A stretch of 64,000 nucleotides of DNA from JABAAI01 sp965261955 (GTDB lineage: Bacteria > Spirochaetota > Leptospiria > Leptospirales > Leptonemataceae), in the NCBI GenBank assembly GCA_965261955.1, contig CBDHEM010000069.1, positions 744,001-808,000 on the forward strand, written 5' to 3'. The notes beneath the pieces are model-generated. The model saw nothing but the letters and a program-made list of their open reading frames with translations. It was not told the origin of the DNA and ran no database searches. Positions 7,998 to 17,400 of this stretch are shown piece by piece. Made by a program: the position numbers and the translations under genes. How positions within the stretch are numbered: the first letter of the stretch is position 1; each line of letters opens with the position of its first letter.

Positions 7998-8669
7998 CTA
8001 AAATATCTGAAGAAATTTTTCCATAGCCTTAGCCCGATGACTAAGACGATTTTTTTCACTAGCCTTCATTCCGGCAAAACTAATATTATACTCAGGAACA
8101 AAAAAAATTGGATCATATCCAAAGCCATTTTCTCCAACCAAATCAAAGAGTATTTCCCCTTCCATTTGCCCTTCAAAAAATTGAATGCTACTTTCATCTG
8201 CATTTTCTTTCATACAAAGTGCAAGTACACAAATAAAACGAGCCGTTCTTTTCTCCTTGGGAACTGTCTTCAGTTCTTCCAATAATCGTAAGCACCTTTC
8301 TTGATCGCTAAGGCCTTTACCACCATACCGGGCACTATAAATACCGGGCCTTCCATCCAATGCATCAACAACGAGGCCTGAATCATCAGCCAAACTAATT
8401 CTTTTTGTTTTTTCAAAACAGGCTTTTGCTTTAAGGCTAGCATTTTCTTGAAAAGTTTGGCCAGTTTCTTGGACATGAAAAGAAATTTTTTCCTGATCTT
8501 GAATAAGGTTTTCCGGCTTATTCAGTATATCTAAAATATTTTCTACTTTAACAGAATAAGACGTGAGTATTTCTGTCAGTTCATAAAGCTTATGCTTATT
8601 CCCTGTAGCCAGTACAAGGCCTTCTTCCTGAATTTTTTTCCCCAGTTTTCTGAAATAAGGAGATTCCAT
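7998..8669 (-). CDS. rdgB: RdgB/HAM1 non-canonical purine NTP pyrophosphatase
   Basis: Cytoplasmic house-cleaning enzyme that hydrolyses ITP, dITP and XTP to monophosphates. The signature LATGNKHKLYEL lies near residue 20, followed by GQTFQENASLKAKA, SLADDSGLVVDALDGRPGIYSARY, FGYDPIFFVPEY and a C-terminal KNRLSHRAKAMEKF. At 223 residues it is longer than the usual ~200, due to an N-terminal extension of about 15 residues and an insertion after the first beta-strand. The ATG at 8669 fits. gmhA follows after 12 bp. Confidence 0.93.
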   Translation of the reverse strand: MESPYFRKLGKKIQEEGLVLATGNKHKLYELTEILTSYSVKVENILDILNKPENLIQDQEKISFHVQETGQTFQENASLKAKACFEKTKRISLADDSGLVVDALDGRPGIYSARYGGKGLSDQERCLRLLEELKTVPKEKRTARFICVLALCMKENADESSIQFFEGQMEGEILFDLVGENGFGYDPIFFVPEYNISFAGMKASEKNRLSHRAKAMEKFLQIF

Positions 8670-8763
8670 AGTCTATCCAAAATCTAACCGCATGAGGTTT
8701 TCCAAAAAAAGCGACAGACCCTTAGTGCTAAAGAGCGGTTGTGAGAGAGGGAGTAGCCTCGTT

Positions 8764-9948
8764 TCACCAAGCTATGGAATTCAAATAGGTAATACCAAAA
8801 AATAGTCGCATATCATAGGCAAGGCTAAGACCATTAGCCGTTCGCCCTCCCCCTCTGGCTTCCGGTGATTGTAAAGCTTGGGGAACAGAACCCGGGAAGG
8901 CACTTTCTAAAAAGTTCGCTGCTACAGTATCACTAGCATAGTTTCCATTCTTTCTTCGCTGAGTACCTCTAGTTTTTATATTCGCTGAACCACCCACATG
9001 CCAGCGAAACTCTACATAAAAAAACATATTATCCTGTATTCGCCGCCTAACTCCCATTATAGTCAATAAACCAGGAGCAAAATCTATTCTATCTTCATTT
9101 TTGACGGTTTGATAGTCTCCCATCGATGGGGGACTATCATCACTTAGTTTTGTCTTTATAGTAATTTGTTGTGCGCCATTAACCTCTCTTACAAAACTCG
9201 CATGGGAAAAATTGAATCCCCAAGCCCAATAAAAGCTAGTTTCTTTATCTTGGTATAAATTAATACCAGCTACCAAAGGCAGTTGTATATGATAACCTGA
9301 ATACTTAACAACCGCCTTACTATTCACCAAAACTTCTGCACCTACAGAACCTATAGGATCACCATTAGCATTTACAAGACCAGGGCCTACCTTGATATCA
9401 TTCACATCACCACTATACTGAAAACCTGCACTATATCGAATGGGAAAAGGAATACCAATTGTAAGCCCCGTACGAAAAAATAGCCACGGGAGATATTCAT
9501 ATTGAGCTGAAAAATCAAATTCAATTCCAGACAAACCTAAGCTACTTCCTGAAGCAGAACTAACAGCACACCCACGGCCTTCTATAGATATATACTGAGT
9601 GGGGATATTTACCGTGTTAGTGCCTTGTTCTATACTCGTTGAAGACATGCTCGTACCTACATCGGGGCAACCACCTTGTGCAAAAGTAGGGTTTACTCCA
9701 GCTGGAGGAGAACCCCCATAAATATCCTTGACTTCTTGTTCCTTTGCATTCAAGCGAGCCACCTCTTCTTTCGCACCACCCCTTCCCAAGCCAACAGACA
9801 TGGGGAGAAAATAGGATTGATTAAAGTAATCACTTGCATAACTAAATCCTCCACCAAAATAAACTGGCTTGGACCACAAGACAGAAGGAACGAATGCAAA
9901 ACTAAAAAGACTAGCAAAAAATAATCTACTTGATAGGAACTGGCTCAT
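8764..9948 (-). CDS. Predicted outer-membrane beta-barrel protein, family unknown
   Basis: A 394-residue protein with a clear signal peptide (hydrophobic FFASLFSFAFVPSVLW, cleavage probably after LWS). The mature part alternates polar and aromatic residues in strand-like stretches (YFGGGFSYASDYF, FDFSAQYEYLPWLFFRTGLTIG, KYSGYHIQLPLVAGINLY, FYWAWGFNFSHASF, MFFYVEFRWHVGG). It ends in SLAYDMRLFFGITYLNSIAW, with an aromatic last residue like the BAM recognition signal. Two cysteines (GGCPDVG and GRGCAVS) could form a disulphide in an extracellular loop. I do not recognise a specific family. It resembles small OmpA- or OprF-like barrels only in general architecture. Confidence 0.75.
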   Translation of the reverse strand: MSQFLSSRLFFASLFSFAFVPSVLWSKPVYFGGGFSYASDYFNQSYFLPMSVGLGRGGAKEEVARLNAKEQEVKDIYGGSPPAGVNPTFAQGGCPDVGTSMSSTSIEQGTNTVNIPTQYISIEGRGCAVSSASGSSLGLSGIEFDFSAQYEYLPWLFFRTGLTIGIPFPIRYSAGFQYSGDVNDIKVGPGLVNANGDPIGSVGAEVLVNSKAVVKYSGYHIQLPLVAGINLYQDKETSFYWAWGFNFSHASFVREVNGAQQITIKTKLSDDSPPSMGDYQTVKNEDRIDFAPGLLTIMGVRRRIQDNMFFYVEFRWHVGGSANIKTRGTQRRKNGNYASDTVAANFLESAFPGSVPQALQSPEARGGGRTANGLSLAYDMRLFFGITYLNSIAW

Positions 9949-10402
9949 AATAAACTCAGGAGAGGGTGCGACCTTCTTTCATATTGTCAATCTGTTTTTG
10001 TCTTCATGATTCACCGTTCCGGCTTGGGTGTGCCTCCTACTTGTAGGAAAAGTTATCATATTTGCTATCCTAGGCATTATTCCATGTGTTTTCATATATC
10101 TTTTGTTGTAACATAAGTATAGCTTCGGATACTGAGACACGTCATTTCAGACAAGCATATTTTAAGCTGGCTTGAGCCAGATACTTGTTTGCATTTTCTG
10201 TGACACCAGACACTATAAAATATCCCTTTCCATATCCCTTTCCATATCCCTTTCCATGGCTCTAATCATATAATGGCTCTAATCATATAATGATGGGCTA
10301 TGTTTTATAATCATGGAAACCCTCTCCAATTCGTTTTCCAAAAGAGATTAGCATAATCAGGTCATACTGTAAAAGGCGGCTCAATTTGACGCTCACTCTT
10401 AC
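9949..10402. other. Intergenic region with short tandem repeats
   Basis: About 450 bp between two minus-strand genes. It holds a CCTAC-TT-GTAGG palindrome near 10030, a CTGGC-TTGA-GCCAG hairpin near 10170, a 12-bp array (TATCCCTTTCCA, three copies, 10221-10256) and a 17-bp array (two copies, 10257-10290). No gene seen. Confidence 0.6.
10221..10290. repeat. Adjacent 12-bp (x3) and 17-bp (x2) tandem repeats
   Basis: Three identical copies of TATCCCTTTCCA at 10221-10256 run directly into two identical copies of TGGCTCTAATCATATAA at 10257-10290. Two different perfect minisatellites placed end to end suggest a slippage-prone spot. Confidence 0.95.
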
Positions 10403-11005
10403 TCAATATAGTTTTGCCTTAAAACCAGGAGCATTGGCAATTTGTGCACCGCCTTTGCCTTTTTGAGTCAGTACAAAAAGCCCTAGAGAACTAGCTTTTT
10501 TTTCTACTTCCTGTTTCATAACCAAGCCAGCAATACAACCTATAATCTTATGATTCTTATACTGTGGGAAATCAATTCTGAAGGCTGGAATTTGTTTGTT
10601 GATGAGATTTTCAAGATTTCTGTTGGTTACTTTACTTTTCACTTCAACTATAGCTACGTATGTCCCATTTACAGCTATCAAGTCATATTCACGCTCACTA
10701 ATGGCTTTAACGCGCTGGCTTACACTAGTTAGCTTGATTCCCCTCTCTTGCATCAGGGCTTCTATATTGCGACGAAATAAATCTTCCGCTATTTCGCCCT
10801 GAGTATTGCCTATTCCTCCCAACTCTTTAGCCATTTCAGCCAAGGCGGCTTCTGTTTTTTGCTGGGCAACTTCTGTTTTGCGATGCTCTTTAGCTAATTC
10901 AGCCAAGGCGGCTTCTGTTTTTTGCTGAGCAACTTCTGTTTTGCGGTGCTCCTTAGCCAATTCGGCTAGGATGGCTTTAATCTCCTTAATTTCAGTGTCG
11001 ACCAT
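10403..11005 (-). CDS. DUF3782-like PD-(D/E)XK nuclease-fold protein with coiled coil
   Basis: The N-terminal ~75 residues form a coiled coil containing a 21-residue unit (LAKEHRKTEVAQQ...) repeated twice. The C-terminal part has a nuclease-superfamily core: EYDLIAVNGTYVAIVEVKSKVT gives the D...ExK pattern, with a preceding glutamate in GEIAEDLF. This architecture matches the DUF3782/DUF3883-type restriction-endonuclease-like families. Enzymatic activity is not established for most of them. The ATG at 11005 is chosen because a perfect AGGAGG lies at 11015-11020. The two coiled-coil units are a 63-bp direct repeat (offset 10838 to 10901). It sits at the edge of the hairpin-repeat array, isolated from other minus-strand genes. 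Confidence 0.8.
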   Translation of the reverse strand: MVDTEIKEIKAILAELAKEHRKTEVAQQKTEAALAELAKEHRKTEVAQQKTEAALAEMAKELGGIGNTQGEIAEDLFRRNIEALMQERGIKLTSVSQRVKAISEREYDLIAVNGTYVAIVEVKSKVTNRNLENLINKQIPAFRIDFPQYKNHKIIGCIAGLVMKQEVEKKASSLGLFVLTQKGKGGAQIANAPGFKAKLY

Positions 11006-11885
11006 TTGGAAACACCTCCTATGCATTCAATACATACACTTTATTTGGCTTTGTCAAATATTTAAATATGAAAGAGAAATACAAGTTCTCTAAGCCTATC
11101 TTGAGAACATTATTGGCAGATAAATGCCACCATAAACACAAGCCCCTTCTGAAAATCGCCGTTTCCATCGCAAAAATAAGCGAAGCTGAGAGGCTATCGA
11201 AAGAGAGTTTTACGATTGGAAGATGTTTTGTGGTAAGCTTTGCTGAAGCAAAGCCCTCGATTTTAAGGGCGCGAAAAAAGGCGAGGCTCCACATGAGAAA
11301 CAAACCCCGGTCCTCACCAGAACCGCCGCTTCCATCACAAAAACAAGCAAAGCTTGTTTTATCTACCAAATCCCGTTTTTACCCACCGAAGCCTGTTTTT
11401 ATCCCCAACTCTGGCTTCTTCTATCTAAAACCCCGTCCTCATCAGAATCGCCGCTTCAATCGCAAAAATAAGCAAAGCTTGTTTTTATCTACCAAATCCC
11501 GTTTTTACCCACCGAAGCCTGTTTTTATCCCCAACTCTGGCTTCTTCTACCCACCAAATCCCGGTCCTCACCAGAATCGCCGCTTCCATCATAAAAATAA
11601 GCAAAGCTTATTTTATCCACGAAGCCTGTTTTATCTACACAAAGTCCGTTTTTATCCATGACTCTGGCTTGTTTTATCCACCTGAAGCCTGTCTTACCCA
11701 CAAAGCCTCTTTTTATCTAAAACCCGTACCCTTCCAGAATCGCCGCTTCCATCACAAAAACAAGCAAAGTTTGTTTTTATCCACAGCCTGTCTTACCCAC
11801 GAAGCCTGTTTTATCTACACAAAGTCCGTTTTTATCTAAAACCTGGTCCTCACCAGAATCGCCGCTTACCATCGCAAAAACAAGC

Positions 11886-11888
11886 TTT
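11886..11888. other. Hairpin loop inverted (TTT instead of AAA) in one type A repeat
   Basis: In this copy the core reads ACAAGC-TTT-GCTTGT, whereas other copies have AAA or GAA in the loop. The change equals an inversion of the loop within an intact stem. Confidence 0.8.
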
Positions 11889-13887
11889 GCTTGTTTTATC
11901 CACTAAAGTCTGTTTTTATCCACAACTCTGGCTTATTTTTATCCAAAGCCCGGTCCTCACAATAAACGCCCCTACACAAAAGGGCTTCTCCCGCACCCTC
12001 CCAGAATCGCCGCTTCCATCACAAAAACAAGCAAAGCTTGTTTTTATCCACAGCCTGTCTTACCCACGAAGCTTGTTTTATCTACACAAAGCCCGCTTTA
12101 TCCACAGCTTGTCTTACCCACGAATCCTGTTTTATCTACACAAAGCCCGCTTTATCCACTCTTGCTTGTTCTTATCCACCAAATCCCGATCCTCACAAAA
12201 AACGCCCCTACATAAAGGGCCTTTCCCCGCACTCTCCCAGAATCGCCGCTTTTATCGCAAAAACAAGCAAAGCTGGTTTTATCCACAGCCTGTCTTACCC
12301 ACGAAGCCTGTCTTACCCACAAAGCCTCTTTTTATCTAAAACCCGTACCCTTCCAGAATCGCCGCTTCCATCGCAAAAACAAGCAAAGCTGGTTTTATCC
12401 ACAGCCTGTTTTATCTACAAAGCCTGTTTTTATCCACTCTCGCTTGTTTTATCCACCAAAGCTTGTTTTTATCCACAGCCTGTCTTACCCACGAAGCCTG
12501 TTTTATCTACACAAAGTCCGTTTTTATCTAAAACCTGGTCCTCACCAGAATCGCCGCTTTTATCGCAAAAACAAGCAAAGCTTGTTTTATCTACCAAATC
12601 CCGTTTTTACCCACCGAAGCCTGTTTTATCCACAACTCTGCCTTATTTTTATCCAAAGCCCGGTCCTCACCAAAAACGCCCCTACACAAAAGGGCTTCTC
12701 CCGCACTCTCCCAGAATCGCCGCTTCAATCGCAAAAATAAGCAAAGCCTGTTTTATCCACAACTCTGCCTTATTTTTATCCAAAGCCCGGTCCTCACCAA
12801 AAACGCCCCTACACAAAAGGGCTTCTCCCGCACCCTCCCAGAATCGCCGCTTCCATCGCAAAAACAAGCAAAGCTGGTTTTATCCACAGCCTGTTTTATC
12901 TACACAAAGTCCGTTTTTATCTAAAACCTGGTCCTCACCAGAATCGCCGCTTTTATCATAAAAACAAGCAAAGCTTGTTTTATCCACCAAATCCCGTTTT
13001 TACCCACGAAGCCTGTTTTTATCTAAATCCCGGTCCTCACAAAAAACGCCCCTACACAAAGGGCCTTTCCCCGCACTCTCCCAAAATCGCCGCTTTTATC
13101 GCAAAAACAAGCAAAGCTGGTTTTATCCACAGCCTGTCTTACCCACGAAGCCTGTTTTATCTACACAAAGTCCGTTTTTATCTAAAACCCCGCACCCTTC
13201 CAAAATCGCCGCTTCCATCGTAAAAACAAGCAAAGCTTGTTTTTATCCACAGCCTGTCTTACCCACGAAGCCTGTTTTATCTACACAAAGTCTGTTTTTA
13301 TCTAAAACCCGGTCCTCACCAGAATCGCCGCTTCCATCATAAAAATAAGCAAAGCTTGTTTTTATCCACCAAAGCCTGTTTTATCCACAACTCTGCCTTA
13401 TTTTTATCCAAAGCCCGGTCCTCACCAAAAACGCCCCTACACAAAAGGGCTTCTCCCGCACCCTCCCAGAATCGCCGCTTCCATCACAAAAACAAGCAAA
13501 GCTTGTTTTTATCCACAGCCTGTCTTACCCACGAAGCTTGTTTTATCTACACAAAGCCCGCTTTATCCACAGCTTGTCTTACCCACGAAGCCTGTTTTAT
13601 CTACACAAAGTCCGTTTTTATCCATGACTCTGGCTTGTTTTATCCACCTGAAGCCTGTCTTACCCACGAAGCTTGTTTTATCTACACAAAGCCCGCTTTA
13701 TCCACAGCTTGTCTTACCCACGAAGCCTGTTTTATCTACACAAAGTCCGTTTTTATCTAAAACCCCGTACCCTTCCAGAATCGCCGCTTCCATCGCAAAA
13801 ACAAGCGAAGCTTGTTTTATCTGCCAAATCCCGTTTTTATCCACCGAAGCTTCTCCTATCTAAAACCCACACCCTACCAGAATCGCC

Positions 13888-13932
13888 GCTTCAATCATAA
13901 AAATAAGCAAAGCTTATTTTTATGATTGAAGC
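13888..13932. repeat. Perfect 21-bp inverted repeat with 3-base loop inside the type A array
   Basis: The left arm (13888-13908, beginning GCTTCAATCATAAAAATAAGC without its last base) and the right arm (13912-13932) are exact reverse complements around AAA. In ordinary type A units only the inner 8-10 bp pair. Here the whole left half of a unit is followed by its own inverted copy, as if strands were switched at the hairpin core. Confidence 0.95.
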
Positions 13933-14446
13933 CTGTTTTTATCCACGACTCTGGCTTATTTTTACCCAAAGCCCGGTTTTATCTAAACCCCACACCCTAC
14001 CAGAATCGCCGCTTACCATCGCAAAAACAAGCGAAGCTTGTTTTTATCCACCAAAGCCTGTTTTATCCACAACTCTGCCTTATTTTTATCCAAAGCCCGG
14101 TCCTCACCAAAAACGCCCCTACACAAAAGGGCTTCTCCCGCACCCTCCCAGAATCGCCGCTTCCATCACAAAAACAAGCAAAGCTTGTTTTTATCCACAG
14201 CCTGTCTTACCCACGAAGCTTGTTTTATCTACACAAAGCCCGCTTTATCCACAGCTTGTCTTACCCACGAATCCTGTTTTATCTACACAAAGTCCGTTTT
14301 TATCCATGACTCTGGCTTGTTTTATCCACCTGAAGCCTGTCTTACCCACGAAGCTTGTTTTATCTACACAAAGCCCGCTTTATCCACTCTCGCTTGTTCT
14401 AGCCACCAAAGCTCACGATGGATCCCAGCCTATTTTCCCCTTCCCC

Positions 14447-17400
14447 CTACCTCTGCCCCGGCAACAGATCCCCGCAATCAACTTTTTTTGCATCGCCCTC
14501 ATTGCTATTGATGTTATTCGTACCAGAGATGGTTTCACAGTCAGTTCCGCTATATAGCACGGCGGGCAACTGAGTCGCTGTACCAAAGTTCCAGTTTCCC
14601 ACCGTTCCCATGGTTCCGCTAGTGCTAATTGCCCAGCCCGTAGTGGAAGAGGTGAGGGCTGCGATGTCGGCGGCTGTTTTACGCACACAAACGGAAGACA
14701 AACAGGCTGTACCAAAGCCGCCAATGCCATCGCTACCGCCAGAAGCATCCACAAAGTAATTCTTTCCGGTTACAGAACCACCAGAAGAACCCATGAGCCC
14801 GCCAACATGAGTATTACCCGCAGGCCCCGTCACAATTCCCGTGGCATAGGAGTTGCTTACAGTACCACTAACAAAACCCCCGATGAGCCCGCCGACATAA
14901 CTACTCGTCCCCGTCACGGCTCCCGTGGCATAGGAGTTGCTTACAGAACCATCAGAACGACCGATGAGCCCGCCGACATTCCTAGTACCCGACACAGCTC
15001 CCGTGGCATAGGAGTTGCTTACTGAACCAGCAGTAACAGAATACCCGATGAGCCCGCCGACATTATTCCCCGTCCCCATCACAGCTCCCGTGGCATAGGA
15101 GTTGCTTACAGAACCATCAGAACGACCGATGAGCCCGCCGACATTATTCCCCGTCCCCGTGACATCTCCCGTGGCATAGGAGTTGCTTACAGAACCACCA
15201 GAACTCCCGATGAGCCCGCCGACATTATTCCCCGTCCCCGTGACATCTCCCGTAGCATAGGAGTTGCTTACAGAACCATCAGAACGACCGATGAGCCCGC
15301 CGACATTATTCCCCGTCCCCGTGACATCTCCCGTGGCATAGGAGTTGCTTACAGAACCATTAGAACGACCGATGAGCCCGCCGACATTATTCCCCGTCCC
15401 CGTGACATCTCCCGTGGCATAGGAGTTGCTTACAGAACCACCAGAATGACCGATGAGCCCGCCAACTTTATTTTGACCTACTACATAGGCATCTGTCACA
15501 CCTATGTTCTTAATCTCAGCATTATTGGTGGTACGGCTAAACAAACCTACACCGGTCATAGACATCGGACGATTGATGTAGAGCTTAGTGATTTTATGCC
15601 CGGCTCCATCAAAGCTACCGGTGAAACTATTTGTATGACTATTCCCAATGGGCGTAAAGCCCGTGCAGGTGGCTGTGCTTCCATTGCTGCCGTTGTAGGC
15701 TACGCAATTAGAGGCACCCTCGCTCCAGCTGGGGCTGGCGTCGATGTTATTGCCCAAGCGATAGTGTTTGTCCAGACCGTTTTTGACCGTTTTGAGTTGG
15801 GCATAGGTGCTGATGATGATGGGAACGCTTGGAGCATCCCCTAGTGCAATGGGCTGCCCCGGTACGATGTCCCCGCAATCCGGTATGCTTGTATCGCCAT
15901 CATTGCTGTTGATGTTGTTTGTACCAGAGATGGTTTCACAGCTAGTACCGCTATAGAGCACGGCAGGCAACTGAGTTGCTGTGCCAAAGTTCCAGTTTCC
16001 CGCTAGCCAGTCCGAAATGGGAGCTGTAACGGGAACGGAGGTGGAGGAGAGGGCCGCGATTTGGGCGGCTGTTTTACGCTCACAAGTGCCCGAACACGCA
16101 CCAGATCCAAGGCCATTGGTGCCGCCAGAGGCATCCACAAAGTAGTTCTTTCCGGTTACAGAACCACCAGATTGCCCGATGAGCCCGCCGACATTACTAC
16201 TACCCGTCACAGCTCCCGTGGCATAGGAGTTGCTTACAAAACCTTCAGAATTCCCGATAAGCCCGCCGACTTCACCTCCCGTCCCCGTCACAGCTCCCAT
16301 GGCATAGGAGTTGCTTACAAAAGAAACATGATCCAGCTGCCCGATGAGCCCGCCGACATAATCACCCGTTCCCGTCACAGCTCCCGTGGCATAGGAGTTG
16401 CTTACAGAAGAACCATTCAACGAATACCCGATGAGCCCGCCGACACTACCACTACCCGTCACAGCTCCCGTGGCATAGGAGTTGCTTACAGGACCATGAG
16501 AACGACCGATGAGCCCGCCGACATTAAAATTACCCGTCACAGTTCCCATGGCATAAGAGTTGCTTACAGAAGAAAAAGAAGAAGAAGAGCCAAGGAGCCC
16601 GCCGACATAATGCCTACCCACTATATAGACATCTGTCACACCTATATTCTTAATCTCAGCATCACTGACGTAGCCAAACAAGCCTACGTAGCTCGTAGAT
16701 GGACGCTTGATATAGAGGTTGGTGATTTTATAGCCGGCCCCTTCTAAGCTACCAGTGAAATTATTCCTAGAACCCGACCCTATGGGCGTAAAGCCAGTAC
16801 AGGTGGCATCGTCTCCATTGCTGCCGTTGTAGGCTACGCAATTAGAGGCACCCTCGTTCCAGCTCGCGCTGGCGTCGATGTCATTGCCCAAGCGGTAGTG
16901 TTTGTCTAGACCGCTTTTGACGTCTTTTAGTTCAGTGTAGCTCGTGATGATGATGGGGTTACTTACGCTACCGGGAACAGCAATGGGCTGCCCCGGTACG
17001 ATGTCCCCGCAATCCGGTATGCTTGTATCGCCATCATTGCTGTTGATGTCATTGGTAGCGATGGTTTCACAGCTAGTACCGCTATATAACACGGCGGGCA
17101 ACTGAGTCGTTGTACCAAAGTCCCAGTTTCCAGTGGTTCCGCTAGTGCTAACCGTCCAGCCCGAAGAGGAGGCGAGACCCGCGATTTGGGCGACTGTTTG
17201 GTGCGTACAAGTGCCCGAACAAGTACCAGAACCAATGCCATCGCTACCGCCAGAGGCATCCACAAAGTAGTTCTTTCCGGTTACAGTAGCAAAAGAAGAA
17301 TGACGATAAACAGTAGAAGAAGAAGAATTCCCGATGAGCCCGCCAACACTACTCCCACTACCCGTCCCCGTCACAGTGCCCGTGGCATAGGAGTTGCTCA

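Larger units (their letters stand above)
11060..14446. repeat. Type A hairpin-repeat array downstream of the giant lipoprotein gene
   Basis: About 3.4 kb with no credible gene, built from recurring modules. The core reads GAATCGCCGCTTCCATC, then A-rich sequence, then ACAAGC-AAA-GCTTGT, then TTTTTATCCAC, followed by variable links such as CTGTCTTACCCACGAAGC and TTTTATCTACACAAAG. A second module contains CGCCCCTACACAAAAGGGC. The first ~240 bp carry one type B module (11228-11300). Several stretches of over 100 bp recur almost unchanged (for example near 11945, 13405 and 14090). The sequence TTATCCACA occurs about nineteen times by eye. Open frames here are repeat artefacts. The array ends abutting the stop codon of the 14.4-23.1 kb gene. 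Confidence 0.93.

Noticed and set aside
11060..14446. Replication origin based on clustered TTATCCACA
   Set aside because: No dnaA, dnaN or other origin-linked gene is nearby, all boxes lie in duplicated repeat units, and no separate AT-rich unwinding element stands out.
11068..14557. Many plus-strand open frames of 60-300 codons (FYPPKP, LSTACLTHEA types)
   Set aside because: They are translations of the type A repeats in different frames, with no ribosome sites and inconsistent frame between units.
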